Of a DNA stretch of 64,000 bases, positions 11,732 through 24,400 are shown piece by piece. A model generated the notes under the pieces. It made no database searches and had not been told where the DNA came from. It worked only from the letters and a program-made list of their open reading frames with translations. The position numbers and the translations under genes were made by a program. Position 1 is the first letter of the stretch. Every line of letters begins with the position of its first letter. This DNA comes from Pinus tabuliformis (taxonomy: Eukaryota; Streptophyta; Pinopsida; Pinales; Pinaceae), in assembly GCA_031772625.1 (NCBI GenBank), contig CM062818.1, forward strand, positions 209,464,310 through 209,528,309. Reading direction: 5' to 3'.

Positions 11732-12060
11732 AGGGTTTTGAGTGAATAACCATACCTTTCAACTTCTGATCTTTCGGTGGATCCAAAATATTTTGCAACT
11801 CCACAGTGCTCTCAGTACGTATCTCTTGCAAATGATCTCTCTTTTAATTGAAACCTAACAAAAATTGTAAAATTTTCTTAGTAAAATAAACAATAAAATT
11901 TAAATTTTTTATTATGCAGGTTTTTGACTGAATCACCATACCTTTCAACTTCTGATCTTTTGAATAGTTTTGTTGCTCCAAAATATTCTGCTATTGCACA
12001 ATGCCCTTGGTATGTCTCTCTTTCAAATCACTCACTTGAAATTTTGTATAAATAATGAAA
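11732..12060 (+). repeat. 186-bp direct duplication upstream of the transposase
   Basis: A block beginning AGG(G/T)TTTTGA(G/C)TGAAT and containing CCATACCTTTCAACTTCTG occurs at 11732 and again at 11918. Each copy is preceded by an AT-rich tract ending like a 3' splice site (..TTATGCAGG) and followed by a GTATCTCTT- or GTATGTCTC-type sequence. It looks like a duplicated small leader exon with its intron, but that reading is an inference. Confidence 0.5.
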
Positions 12061-12179
12061 TGATGAATAAATTTTTACTATTTAAAACAATTTATGAAAT
12101 TAGATTTTGAAAAATCAATTTTTGTTCGTTTTTGAATTTTAAAAAAGAAAAAAAATCATGTTGTTGTTGTTGTTTTTTT

Positions 12180-12640
12180 TTTTTTTCAATTTCTTCACAC
12201 AACGATGCATTTGGTAGTCAAATGCACTAGTGTGTTTATAAAAAAAGTGCACCGACATCGTCGTGGCTACAAATTTTTTCAACGCACCTACATGATACAA
12301 TATTTTATTATTTTTGAAATCTTGAAACAGTGCGATTAATTTTTTTAATGCAACGATGCAGTTTCTATTTAAAATCATCAATGCTCTAATTGTTATAAGA
12401 GCACCAAGTTGGTTGAATTCATTTTTATTTTTTAAAATTGGGAAATAGGTGCATAGCGGTGCTGTTTTTTGAAACACATCGGTGTGTTTTTGTAGAAGAG
12501 CACCGATATGATAACATATTTTTTTTGGAATGTCAAAAACCATTGTGATTATTATTTTAACTCCCCGGTGTTTTTAATGTTTTAAAAGCATTGGTGCACT
12601 TTGTTCTGATAAGCACACTAGTTTGGTTTAAAAGCTATTT
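12180..12640. repeat. Internal cluster of GCACCG-type motifs
   Basis: Motifs such as CAACGATGCATTTGGTAGT, GTGCACCGACATCG, GAGCACCAAGTTGG and GAGCACCGATATGA recur about every 50-60 bp. They match the style of the right-flank array. A minus-strand frame that crosses them is low-complexity and unsupported. Confidence 0.5.
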
Positions 12641-13329
12641 GAAATTTTAATTTCACATAAAATGGAATATTAATCTCAAATTATCCTTTAGAATGCATCC
12701 ACATGAATTATAGTAGTTCATAGTATACATTTTCCGCTTAAAGTCACCTTATTCTTGAAAAATGGTTTGAAAACTATATTGAAATTCAAATTGTGGTTAT
12801 ATGGTTGTCGACATTAATTTTGGATATGCACACAAATTTTTATTTTTGATTTTTCTCAAATGCAGAGACAAAATCTCAATAATATTTGCAAATGACCAAT
12901 TCTTCAAATTCTAGCTTGTTCCATATTGCTGATCAAAGTCCTTCACGGAGTTCTCCCTTTCCATCTCCAGTAAGTTTACATTTTGATTATCTAATTGATT
13001 TTTTTATCCATGCCCATTTGAATAAAAATGTATCCAAATTTACAGGAACCTGATTCAGAATCGAGTTTAGATGCAAAAAATATTACTCCATATTATTTTC
13101 AAAACATCAGAAGCTCTTATCAGGAGCAACATATCGCAAGAAGTTGGTAGATTAAAAAGGACAACCTCTTTGCCCTGCCAATTAGAACATGGAATCTTCT
13201 AGCTGTGATCCTGGATCAATGATGGTAATAATTGTTTGGTATAATGTAATTTCAATAAACCAATTTCATTGACATGCTTACTAATATCATTGATATTGTA
13301 CTAATGATGTTTAATTTTTTTCGAAATTA

Positions 13330-16300
13330 GAATTCTAGTGATGATGAACAACCTAACTACCATCTTCGAGAGCACCCAAATACAATGTCAACTCAAGATA
13401 AATATGAATTAAGAGTAATGATTGAAGAGTAAGCATACAAAGAATGGTTGAATCAACCACCAATTCAATTCCCACTACACCCAGATTCACTAATTCAGAA
13501 TGAATACAACAATAGTAGTTCTTCATCACATGTTGGAAATGCATGAGGCAATCAAATGGAGGTTGGTATGGATGATTACTTACGAGGTATGACTTCCATG
13601 GAGGCAATGTTGTTAGATGCATTCCAGAATGATGAGCTAGGGGATAATGCTCATATCACTGATACCTTATTTGAAAGCATGAAATATACTTCCACCACTC
13701 CTCTCTTTGGATCTGGTGACAAGTCAAAGTCTACTTGGCTAGGGACAATAAGGTTGCTATACAATGTGAAAGCAAATTTTGGCATGTCGAATGCATGTTT
13801 CTCGACAATATTGAGGTAATTGACTTCATGCATGATCGATCAAGTTCCTTATATTTTGTCACACAATCAAATTTAAAAATGGTTGATTTTATGAATGTTA
13901 AAAATTGACATTGTACAATTATATTCACCACAAACTACAGGATATTCAAAGATAAGGTTCTTTCGAGTGATAATTTCTTGCCAGGTAGCTGCGAAGAGGC
14001 AACCCAATTGTTGAAAATATTGGGTGTTGAGTACATATCATATCGTGCATGTCCAAATGATTATATTTTATATAGAGGAGAATATGTAGACAAAGAGATA
14101 TGTCCAAAATGTGAGTATGACAGGTACAAGAATTAAAAAAAGGGTAAATCACATGATCCTCCTCATAAGATATTGAGGCACATGGCTATAATCCCAAGAA
14201 TTCAAAGACACTTTTGTTGCAAAGAATTAGCTATGTTGCAGGGATGACACATGTCACATAAAAGTGAGTTAGCAGTTATGCGAATCCCAACATATTCAAT
14301 AGCCATGAAGCATATAGAGGATACCTGGCCTAAAAAATTCAAAGATGAAGTACGAATTCTATGACTCGTCATAGCCATGGATGGCATCAACCCATATTCC
14401 CTAAAAAACACCAAAAAATATGTTTGGCCTATAGTAGTGATCAATAATAATACCCCCCCATGGTTGTTTGTGAAGAATGAACATCTCATGTTGGCTCTCA
14501 TAGTCCCTAGTAGAAGACAAGTGAAGAATATGGATGTCTAGTTACAACCATTGGCAGATGAATTGAAGGAATTATCAGAAGGGATACATGTGTATGATGT
14601 ATCAAGACCCATCGTAACAAACAGGAGTTTTACGTTGTATGGCATATGTTCTTACACCATACATGATTATTTGGGCTTAGTAGTTTTCTCTGGTGAATTA
14701 CATTCTTATTGATATGTTTAGTAACAATATTGTTTCACATATTAATTTAATTCGCTGCAATTGTTCATATCTTCATGGTCACTAATGTGCCGGACTATAT
14801 ATAGTAATTTCGTAGGTCTTATAACAAAAGGGTATCATGTTTGTACATGTTGTGGACCCTATCTGAAGGCTACATGGTCTAACCACCTACAAAATCTAGT
14901 GCATGACTGCTCCAGGTTATTCCTCCTAGAAGAACACCCTTACAGAAGAGCAACATCTGCTTTCAATGGTAAACTAGAGATAACCCAAAGGCATACAATA
15001 ATGACACTAGCTGAGTGGCATAGAGAATATGAGAGAGAGAAGGAGAAGGACTTTGCAGAAATGTTCGATTCAAATGGACAATTTGTGTTCGATGATCCAA
15101 AATTCTTCAACATCTATTTTGAGAAATTTCCCATTGGGACAAAAAGGAAATATGTATTTTATGAGTTCCCATATTGGGAGCATCTTAAGAGTTCTCACTT
15201 ACTAGATCCCATGCATATATTTAAAAATGTTTCTTCTTATTTATGGAGGCACATATCATTAAAAGAAAGCGACGCATTGACTGCTAGGAGAGATCTTATT
15301 TCTTCAATAACTAAAAAGAAACATTGGCCAAGACAAGAAACTAGAGTAGAGGGTGGTCCCTCTTGGTCTTTCAAAGAAGGTGATGTCCCATGGATTTTAA
15401 AGAAATATGATCTTTATTTGGAAAAGGAATTTATAATGAGTATGATGGTGCCTTCTTTATATGGGTCTTCACTATGATACTACATTGTGGAAGATCATTT
15501 GTCCGGGTTGAAATCACATGAGCATTTGAACCTTATAAGAGCACATATGTCAAAAACATGATTTTATTATTTATTTTATTTTGATGTAATGGGATATTTT
15601 ATAATTTTTTCTTGCATAATGTACAATTTACTGTGCTGTGTCATTATCCTCTTCTTGTGTGTGGGTGTGTGGGACATGATGTCCCCTAAGACCTATGATG
15701 TGCCATATCTAAATTATCTGCATTTGTACGTTGGATCACATCAAAGGAGATTCATATGACTAGCATTCCACGGTGGTGTCAAGAGATAATTGAGATTGTT
15801 TGTATGTTTGAGAAGGAGTTGCTGACGAGTTTCATGGAATTAAAGGTTCATATTTTAATTCACCTAGTAGATGAGGTTGAATTAGTTGGAGTCATTTATT
15901 TTCATTGGATGTTCTTCTTAGAGATGTACATGAAGAAATTGAAAGGTTTTGTTTGACAAAGGGAAAAACCTGAGGGGTCTATGGAAGAGGGGTATATATC
16001 ATATGAGTCTTTCTATTATGCCAGTGAGTACATCAAGAAGATCGACAACACATCAAGTGTGGTGATTTGGGACGACGAAAGGGATGAAGACAAAAGAGAA
16101 GGGGAGATTCTCGAAACAAATGGAAATAGGCACATGATAAAGAGTAAGTGCAAGCTTATCATTTTGTCAGATTACTTCACAATAACTATTCACACTGAAC
16201 TTCATATTAATGCATATTTAGATCTCATATGTACTAAATATATATATGTTGGTTTGATTTGATCATTAGCGAATTTAGAAATTGAAACCATCAAAAAATT

Positions 16301-16540
16301 CATTCTTTACAATATGATATCGACACAACCATGGGTCACATTGTACAAAGAGAAGAGGAGAAAATGGGATAGTAACAGTAAATAATTCAAACGGTTGAAT
16401 GGTAGAAGTGTGTCTTATCCTGATCATTTAAAATAAAATATGCCAATGACATGCCCTAAAAGTGGGGTTGCTGATCAAGTCAGAGAGAAATATGGTGCAT
16501 CTGGTAGTTACTAGCATGTTAAAGAGGATGCACTAAACAT
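13330..16540 (+). pseudogene. TNP2-like CACTA transposase with DUF4218 domain
   Basis: This would be the DDE-type transposase that excises and inserts CACTA elements. The N-terminal part (13556-13819) has TTPLFGSGDKSKSTWLGTI and FGMSNACFSTILR. The zinc-binding block near 14010-14135 shows YRACPNDYILYRG and CPKCEYDRYK. The catalytic core at 14300-14600 includes LVIAMDGINPYSLKNTKKY and TPPWLFVKNEHLMLALIVP. After an intron-like break, 14761-15477 carries a KGYHVCTCCGPYLKATWS block and LLDPMHIFKNVSSYLW. DUF4218 follows at 15756-15956 (FEKELLTSFMELKVHILIHL). Stops (for example two in the core, at about 14247 and 14363) and split frames make it a pseudogene. All family blocks are in the expected order. 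Confidence 0.85.
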
Positions 16541-16617
16541 AGGGATTGGGTGCAACAACTCAATAATTATATTATCTTTCTGTACCATTTTATCTTCATA
16601 CTGCACATTTGAATTGT

Positions 16618-16713
16618 AACATGTATATATATATATACATACATACATATATATGTATGTATATATGTATATATGTATGTATATATGTATATATGTATAC
16701 ACACACACACACA
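16618..16713. repeat. TA/ATGT/AC microsatellite
   Basis: An uninterrupted run of TA, CATA and TATATG units ends in an (AC)n tract. The minus-strand frame across it (Tyr/Ile/His-rich) is an artefact of the repeat. Confidence 0.95.
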
Positions 16714-16769
16714 TAGATATATAAATCAAATCAAATGAATGCAATCAAATATCCGATAAAACAAACGTA

Positions 16770-18040
16770 GTGCTAGGCTAGTTTGAAGTAGAAGATGATG
16801 GATGGTTAACTACTGCATGATCAATGCCTGTCGAACTCAGCTAAGGTGGAGAAGGAGGTGGCTGCACTACATGAGTAGAAGATGATGGATGGTCAACTAC
16901 ATCTGCGCCCTGAACGCAGTCTGGTGAGTCTGCTGATCTGTCAAGAGAAACATGAGGCACATCCTTTAGCTCTGACATCTCTTCATCAGGTGACTAACGA
17001 GGAGGTGTATTACTAGAAGGACTATTGACACCCTCGCAACCATGATCTAAAGGGGTGGTACTACCAGAAGCATCATGATCACCACCCTAATCACACTGAT
17101 CATCATCACCACCACCCTCATCTGAAGTATCTGTTGTTGCATGATGATGGCCTACATCCCTCATCACTATCAGTACCCTACTAGATTTAATGATATGCCC
17201 TATAAGAGACATCATCTTACATGGAAAGTCCTTGTACAAACCCACAAAACTAGGATCCACAGTGATATCTCGAGGCCTCAGTGACTAGCCTAGGAGGGTG
17301 ACGAACAAATGTAGGACTCATCTATGGAAACCTCTCAAAAAACAAATGAAAAAGCTTGGAAGCAAAAGGGAAGGTATCCCTCCCATGTATCAATGCACAA
17401 CATCTATCTAAATCCATGCAAAACTTCCTCAAAAAAATTGCAGACCATCAAATGCAGCGTGGAATCTTAATAAAATAATCAACATAATACAAAAGACGCT
17501 AACTAATGCACTGCCCATCAGTACTAGAGTGTGTAATGGTGGTGATTGATAATGAGAGGCACCTAAACTCCTTTGCAAGAAAAGAAGAAATTTGTAACTG
17601 TCCACCACAAACCTAAAAAATTAATGGATGGATCGCATGAGCCCTGACATATCTCATAGTGTACGCAAGATGAATCTTAGTTACAACCCCATGGGGGACA
17701 TAAGGAAACTGGGGAAAATCCTCCCTTCTCCTGGATAGGCCAGTGATAAAGTACATGTCCTCCTCAGTGGGCCTATACCACACCCTGGGACCAACATAGA
17801 AATCTTGCTGCTATATATTCCATTGGCGAACCAGATGTGCCAAAAAGACAAAGTGCGCCTTAAGGGATGTAGCTTCCTCATAGTACTTGAAGAGGCCTAC
17901 ATTCCTCAAGAGTGCTCGGGTCGTTTCAGTAATATGGTGAGGGTATAAATTCCTCTCCCTCTTTGTGGTATTCCATATTCAAATCATATTGTATGGGTTC
18001 GTTTGTTGCTCTTGCTCCCTTTGTTGACGTCTCTGCTACA
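16770..18040 (-). pseudogene. Second, convergent gene of the CACTA element, function unknown
   Basis: Read on the minus strand, a conserved-looking N-terminal part (about 17830-17600) contains FYVGPRVWYRPTEEDMYFI, an SRRREDFPQFPYVPHGV block and MRYVRAHAIHP. The C-terminal part (about 17240-16780) is acidic, then serine/proline-rich, with two VxHPSSST repeats around a VVQPPPSPP segment. At least four interruptions are TAG codons where CAG would restore an open frame, and one frame change lies near 17880. It faces the TNP2 gene tail to tail inside the same transposon, so it is probably the accessory (TnpA-like) gene of this CACTA family. That role is inferred from position only. Confidence 0.5.
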
Positions 18041-18149
18041 TAATTGACATATAAAATACATTAGCCTCATACATATATATTTTTTAATTAAATGAAACAT
18101 TTATGTATAAATATGGAAACATAACTTTCAATTAAAAAAAAAAATTACC

Positions 18150-19340
18150 AGTGCACAGAAAACACAATCATGCATCAGTGCAGGTGCACATTCAACTATA
18201 ACCACACCGCTAACTGTGTGTAAATAAACATGACACACCACTGCTGGTTCACAATTTTAACTTTTGACATCGGTGCAGACAACTTGTGCACACCAACATT
18301 TTCGCACCGGTATGGAACTTTTGGTTATTGAATGCACCAAACTATGGATATATTTTTAAAGTGCATTTGGTAAATTAAAACACACTGGGTGTGACGCACT
18401 GACATATAATCTGTAACATCAATCCTGGTGCATTTTAGTTTAAAAAATGCATCGCAACAATGGTGGTGCATTATGTTCATACACTCATATGCAGTGCAAC
18501 CTGTAAATTTACAGGGTGCACCGCTATCGGTGTGAGGGAGAAATGCACCAAGCTATGGCTATATTTTTAAATATTAAATTTGCAGTGCGTTTGGTAGTTA
18601 AAACACATAGGGTGTGCCGTACTAACGTATAATTTGTCACATCAATCCCGATGCATTTTAGTTTACAAAATGCATTGAAACAACAACAGTGCGTTATGTT
18701 CATGCACCAATACGAAGTACACCTTATAAATTTACAGGGCACACCGCTATCAGTACGATTCGAACATATCGAATGCATTGCACAATGAAAAGAAATTGAA
18801 AAATAATGGTAAATTTAGCCTAGTTTACAATTCTAATCCACTAAAAAATTAAATTACAAATAAAATAGATATTACGTGGACATTTTGTTGTTGTGGAGGC
18901 ATTGTGGACACGTAACAGAGAAAAATAAATTTTAAGAAGGTTTGAGAAAATTGAAAAATCGAACAGTGAACACGATACGAAAGGATGGTGAGCAAGAGAA
19001 GCACTGATGCCAGGGCGCTTGCATGTGGAAATATGGGCACCGGTGCTTCAGAGCTCTCCCACACTGTAGATTGTAAAAATGAAAATTACAACCGAGGTGG
19101 TTTTTTTTATTCAATCCTGAAAAATGCACCGCTGCGGGATATGTCCAAAAGCACCACATTTTTTTAATTAAAAAATATCACAATGCTTTTCTTGATATGA
19201 CCCGAGGCATTCCTCTACAAGTACCGCTATTTTTAAAGAACTTAAAAACTGCTTGATAATGCTTTTTATAAGATGCCCCAGGGTGCTTTGTTAAGATTTC
19301 CTCACTGAGGCGTCATTGGAAAATAACACCGCATTTCTTT
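18150..19340. repeat. Right subterminal repeat array of the CACTA element
   Basis: Two long related units (about 18330-18540 and 18540-18760) share GAATGCACCAA(A/G)CTATGG-like starts, a GTGCATTTGGTAATTAAAACACA-like middle and TTTACAGGGTGCACCGCTATC-like ends, giving a period near 220 bp. Shorter GCACCG motifs continue to about 19340. This is typical subterminal structure for CACTA elements. Confidence 0.6.
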
Positions 19341-19445
19341 GAAATTTAAAACTTATTGTAGCGGCTACAACCACCCTCCAAAATTTTGCCTTAGCTTCGT
19401 TTTGGAGCCTCCCTACCAACCTTTCACAACAACATGTCTTGCTTC

Positions 19446-20130
19446 ATCAAGTATGTTGTAACACCCATATTCATTTGAATTTCGTTTTTAATATTATCAC
19501 AAAAAATAAAAAAAATCAAATATTATGTTTTAAAAATCAAAAGTGAATTTAAAAGTCCGAAGCAGTGATTTGATTTATACTATTGGAGGCATTCAAATAC
19601 AATATAAGGTGGGAGTCAGAAATATAAACAAACGATGGCTTAGGAGGCGGGGGAACAATGCACACGAGTTATAACTCAGGCTCAACCCCCACAATTGACC
19701 ATGACGTCGATGTAGTTGACTAAGATCTACGGCCTATGATCACTGCGGGGGTTCAAGCCTAATGAACCTCCCGTACACTCCCTACCCCCGCAGCGGGGCC
19801 ACCCCCATCATTTCACTCCACCTCGTCTCCTCCATGTCATCCACCACTCTCATTCATTACTTTCCACTTCACCCACCGTACCCCGTCACCTCATCTCCCA
19901 CTCCATTAATTAGTTACATTAATTACAGGGTTTCCCTCCATTTTTCTGATCATATATATAAAATAAAAGTGAAACCCCATTGTATTACTCTTTTTTTTTA
20001 GTACTGAGCAACCTTGCCTCCAATTCAACATTTTGAGTCAGAAACCATCCCAGCAACCATCCCAGCAACCGTCCCAGCAACTGTCCTCAACAACTGTCAT
20101 CAGTAATTATCACTAGCAACTGTCATCTAC
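19446..20130 (+). repeat. LTR-like segment upstream of the coiled-coil pseudogene
   Basis: It opens with TGTAACACCC at 19448, a common plant LTR start. It has a TATA-like ATATATATAAAATAAAAG at about 19950 and leads into a coding region from 20138. No second copy was found to the right of the coding region, and no primer-binding site is visible, so this could equally be an ordinary promoter and leader. A short tandem repeat occupies its end. Confidence 0.3.
20044..20128 (+). repeat. Short tandem repeat of a CAGCAACCATCC motif
   Basis: About six degenerate 10-12-bp units (CCAGCAACCATC, CCAGCAACCGTC, CCAGCAACTGTC and so on) lie just before the ATG at 20138. Confidence 0.7.
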
Positions 20131-20137
20131 AGACACC

Positions 20138-23100
20138 ATGGCCAAGCAAGTAAGTTCTTCCTCAGTCATCCATACCCCATAAATGGATGTCGAACGTGAT
20201 ATTTATGATACCCTCTGCACAATTAAGCATCTTTCACTGTATCAAGAGGTCATTTTGAACCATAAAAGTCCCTTATATTCATGGCAATGGTTAGGTCAGG
20301 TGTTTTAGCAGCTTTTGTCCCAAGGACTCATTTGTTCCCTGAATTTATTCAATCGTTAGCCTTAACAATGTACCCCAAGAAGTGTTTTGTAATGAATCAG
20401 TTAGGGTAGAGTGTTTTTCAAGCAACCTCACAATTAATTCACCAAGCTTTGAATTACCATGTATCTGGAACTTACACCACCTTTACTGAAGAGTTTTTGG
20501 TTTCATATTATGATAACCTATCCCTCCAAGAGTTTTCTCATGTTACCTCTTTCCTGGCTCTTAAATCTGGTCAATTCTCTCTAGATGGGAATCTGTTCTC
20601 TTTAGACATTTTTGCAGTTGATATAAGACCTGTCTTGAAAATAATTTCTTAGATTCTAGGAAAAGAAGACTCCAAGCAGGTTGATAAAGTAGTGCTGGGA
20701 TTTTTATTTTTAATGATGAAGCCAGAGGTAGTACTAGATATTCCAACATTATAGGTTATCAATACCCAATTCATGACTTTGCCTCTTATTGGGTCCTTCA
20801 AGTTTCCTTCAGTTATTACTTGTTTATTTCTGTCCCAGAATGTTGAACATTTTACAGATTTGGGACTAAATGTTGTTGACATAAATAAAAAGAAGCAGTC
20901 ATTGGTATTATGGAAAAAATTGATAAGGGGTGATCTAGGGGATGGTGGTTTATTTGAGTTCACTTCTTTATTTCTTCTAGTGGCTTATAAGATCGTGAAT
21001 GGAACCTCGCCCCCAACATTTATTCCTAAAGCTCAAGAATTTCTTCAATTGAGTAAAGATGTGAGGTGTGGAGATTGGTTCATCTTTGAAGAGCATGCAG
21101 AGATCAAGCTTTATGGAGCCTCTGTCAAGCCTTATATGTTACCAAAATTTGTGCCAACGAGGCTTTTTTCCCTTGAATTTATCAGGTAGAGCTTGAATGT
21201 AGATCAGGTTCATTTTGTTCCTATGAAGAAAGGCTATTTCTTTAAGTTGCCCAAATTAGTAGGACCCTTCATTGTGAACACTAGACAGGCTGCCACCCTC
21301 ATCAAATTATTTCAAAGAGAAGGCTAGAGAATGGATATTCAGCCTTTGTGGATGAAATTAGACCAAAAATAGAGAAATTGGAAAATGGAGGTTTGCAAAA
21401 CACTCAGGGGACAGAGATTGAAACCCCTAGTATCACAGAAAAAAGTGTTAAGAGGGTTAGAGAAGAAGTCATTGATTTGGATGAGGAAGAATCTGAAGCA
21501 ACAAAAAGGACTATGCTTTTGGATGCAATGTCTTCAACACAACTTGGTTTAATGATTCAGTTAGGAGAAACAGAAGGTGCCCCAACTTCCCCATCTTCCA
21601 GAGAACCTGTTCATGATCAGGTTCCTTTAATTCAAAATATGTTTTCTCAAATAACTAAGATAAATAAAAAAGTGAAGTTAAATATGGAGGCTCAAGCTGA
21701 GTCTCAAGTTGCTTTTGAACAAACTAGATTGTTACTTTCTATGGATTTGGAGAAAAGTCACCTTAAAATTGCTTTTTGTCATCCTACTGAAATATCAGTT
21801 GGGTCCACCAGTAATTTCAAGGCTGTGAATTTGACTATTGACACTCAGAAGCTTCCAAAGCTTGACAAGATCAATTTGCACATGCAAACTGGGCAATTGA
21901 TCACAAATGATTTACATAAAACAAATGCAACAACTATTAAGGCAGAAAAATGCTAAATAAGGTAATTCAGCAATTGAAGTTGGAGAAAGCCAACTCCAGA
22001 GCTTTGAATGCTCAGGTGGATGAACTAAAGAAAATTATCATAAAAATAGGTGTCAATCCTGATGATCAACTTGCCATTCATAAATTGTTGCAATCTGCTA
22101 AGTCAGAGATTGGGGTTTTGAAGAAAAAATTGAATCTACCTACAAGTGAGCATCCCATTGTTGCAGGGATAGCTGAAGTAGAAAATGAAAAGGAAAAGCT
22201 CCTATCGGATGTGTTACAGAAAACTGAAGAAGTTTCTTTACTTAAAGAATCTTTGGATAAGTTGCAAAGACATGTAGACACTCATGTCTGTACAATAGTA
22301 ATGCGAGCCAACATAGATGATCCAGTGACCCAGGTAGTGCAGTTGGTAACAGAGCTAAAAATGGTTGAGCATGATGTAAGGAAAGCATAGAGAGAATTGA
22401 AAACAAACTGTAAGCTATTGAATTTGAGTGAAGAAGAGGCAAGAATGGAGAAAGAAAATGCAAAGAAGTACAGGGAAGATCTTCTAAGGGCTAAAGATGA
22501 AATTAAAAGGCTGAAGGAAAAAATGAAGGGCAATATGTCCTTAGTTCAAGCGAGGGAAATCCTATGGGATGAAATCATTGAGATTATAAAGGGAATTTGG
22601 GAATTTCTTGTTATTATCTCTGAAGAGAAAATAATAGTTTGAGACATGGAAGGTGTGGTCATGAAAAACAAGAAAAAATATTTAGATAGATCAAAGTTTG
22701 CAAAGAGAATGATAGATTTCATTAATTCTAAATCTACTTCAGAATTGAAGGAGCATGACATGCCAGACAGAACATTATGTGTAATAGATATTAACAAGAT
22801 GATTGTGAGGAATATTTACAGGAATACTACTGAGAAGAAGATAAATGAGATGAAGGAAGAAATTTGCAAGTTTAACATCCTATTTGATAAAAGAGTTAGA
22901 GCTGGACTTCCCTCTTGCTGGGATCTACAAGGAAACTTGCTGCCATGGAAGACATATGAGAGTTTGCTAGTTGAGGCAAAGAGCAAAGTGGATAACACTC
23001 ATGAAAATACAACAATATTAAAGGGAGCCACCATTGTGAACTACCTTAAAAAATATTTTAAGCTTCTATGGATGGTGAAGACTCTGTTTACAGATAAGTC

Positions 23101-23287
23101 TACTTATAGTAGGATTACAACTTGCAAAATAGCACTTGACAAATTGGAGGAAGAACCAAAGTCAAATGTACCATTATGGAAAAAATGCAAGGAATGGATG
23201 ATAGAGCAGACCAAAGATACACCAACAGGACCATCTACTCAAGCCACAAATTCAAACAGCAAACAACAATCACCAATCATACTTTGA
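20138..23287 (+). pseudogene. Decayed gag-like coiled-coil protein gene, family unknown
   Basis: From the ATG at 20138 a damaged frame can be followed to a stop at 23287. The N-terminal third (20449-21300) is a globular-looking region with YHVSGTYTTFTEEFLV, a WKKLIRGDLGDGGLFEFTSL block and LPKFVPTRLFSLEFIR. A short acidic, basic-patch region follows (KRVREEVIDLDEEESEATKR near 21450). Next come long heptad-rich coils (21950-22640) and a helical C-terminal part (22646-23287) ending in a Ser/Thr/Gln tail. In-frame TAG codons lie at 20650, 20752, 21187 and 22388, and frames shift near 20400, 21330 and 21950. No zinc knuckle, protease or polymerase is present. It resembles the lone structural gene of a non-autonomous LTR element, but I do not recognise the family. 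Confidence 0.5.
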
Positions 23288-23289
23288 TT

Positions 23290-23700
23290 TATGTTACTTC
23301 ATGTTATCTTATTTCTTGAGGAAAATGAGGTGTCTTTTGCCCTCTAATGTAATATTTTGTAATGACTTTTACTTTGGACAGTTAGAAAGTAGTTAAGCAG
23401 TTGGACAATTTTGGTAGTTACCAATTGTCTCATGATGTATAAAAGGAGGGAAAATTATAGAAAAAAGGTCTGAATTTTGAAGAACCTGAAGACTATGCTA
23501 TTGTGTACTTGATAGACTGATGATTAATGAAAGAATCAGGAGTTTTCCATACAGTGTTGGGTATGATTTGTAATTTCTCTGTTATGTGTCATTATGTTTC
23601 TTCCTCTCTTTAAACATGGTAATGAAGCTGCAGGTCTTTGTTTACTTATGTGAATAAAGTTAAAGTTCCTTAAAAGAGTGCTCCCATATTTAAAGTTCTT
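23290..23700 (+). repeat. LTR-like or terminator region after the coiled-coil pseudogene
   Basis: The segment directly follows the stop at 23287. It contains a good TATA box, TATAAAAGG, at 23438-23446, but no coding frame. A promoter placed just downstream of a gag-like gene is what a 3' LTR would show. There is no matching 5' copy near 19450-20130, so the LTR reading is uncertain. Confidence 0.35.
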
Positions 23701-24400
23701 TCCTCTATATTTCTTCTAAGTTACAGATAATAGTTTCTGTCAAACACAACATATTATCTTTAATTTCTTAAGATATTATTCACACAACATTTATATCCAG
23801 CACCATATGGAATTTTGAGATTTTCATATCAGTTAAATATTAAGGGTTAAAAGTTAGGTCCTTCAGGTCCTTCACATGAGGATACATTATACAAATAAGT
23901 GACATGAATAATAAAATTTAATGTCTTAAGCACAATTTCTCCATAGCCAAGAAATTGGTTTCTTAAGGGACAACTAAGTACACAAGCTTCAACGATTTTC
24001 TTGCAGAATGACAACCTGTCCATCAGAGCTTGTTGCATTCCCCTCACATGCTGTTCCTCCGGACTTAGTCAGCTTCATCCAGAAAATTGCGCAATTCTTC
24101 CCAGCATGGCTTCTTAGCCTAGAAACTATGCAATCTTGGGCAGAAGCCAGCTACTCTGCCCAGAAATTACACAAATTTTATGGGCAACTAGCTCACCTAC
24201 CTTCCAGAAATGCACATTTTCTCCTAGCAGTTGAGTAGACTGTTGCATGTGCAGCTGAGTTGATCGGTTCCCTCTGGGACTGAGAAGAACTAATTTTCAT
24301 GCATGGGTTTCTCTTCCCAAGGTAGTATGCAAAGGCATCCCTTGTTTTAGGGATCTATTTTTAGCAGTTGGGGGTAACATGTAAGGATCATTTCAAAAAC
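23700..24400 (+). other. Intergenic stretch with one unsupported small ORF
   Basis: An ATG frame at 24008-24238 encodes 76 residues (starting MTTCPSELVAFPSHAVPP) with no recognisable domain. It contains the ATTGCGCAATT-type motif that recurs at 24960-25290, so it is more likely repeat sequence than a gene. Confidence 0.3.

Larger units (their letters stand above)
10960..19390 (+). mobile_element. CACTA (En/Spm) DNA transposon, decayed
   Basis: The centre encodes a TNP2-type transposase with DUF4218 (13330-16540, plus). A second, convergent coding region lies at 18040-16770 (minus). Both flanks (10960-11320 plus 12180-12640, and 18150-19340) carry many short repeats of GCACCG/GCATTT type in both orientations, the subterminal repeats that bind transposase in this superfamily. 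I could not identify clean CACTA-type terminal inverted repeats or a 3-bp target duplication. The right end may lie near the palindromic TGTAGCGGCTACA at about 19357. The limits are therefore approximate. Confidence 0.65.

Noticed and set aside
16511..16744. Minus-strand ORF rich in Tyr, Ile and His
   Set aside because: It is read through the TA/ATGT/AC microsatellite and carries no non-repeat coding signal.
19448..23700. A complete LTR element with paired LTRs at 19448-20130 and 23290-23700
   Set aside because: By eye the two flanks are not similar to each other, so they cannot be a pair of LTRs from one insertion. Each may still be LTR-like.
24008..24238. 76-codon ORF as a small gene
   Set aside because: It contains the same GCGCAAT motif as the repeat tract downstream and has no upstream promoter or recognisable domain.
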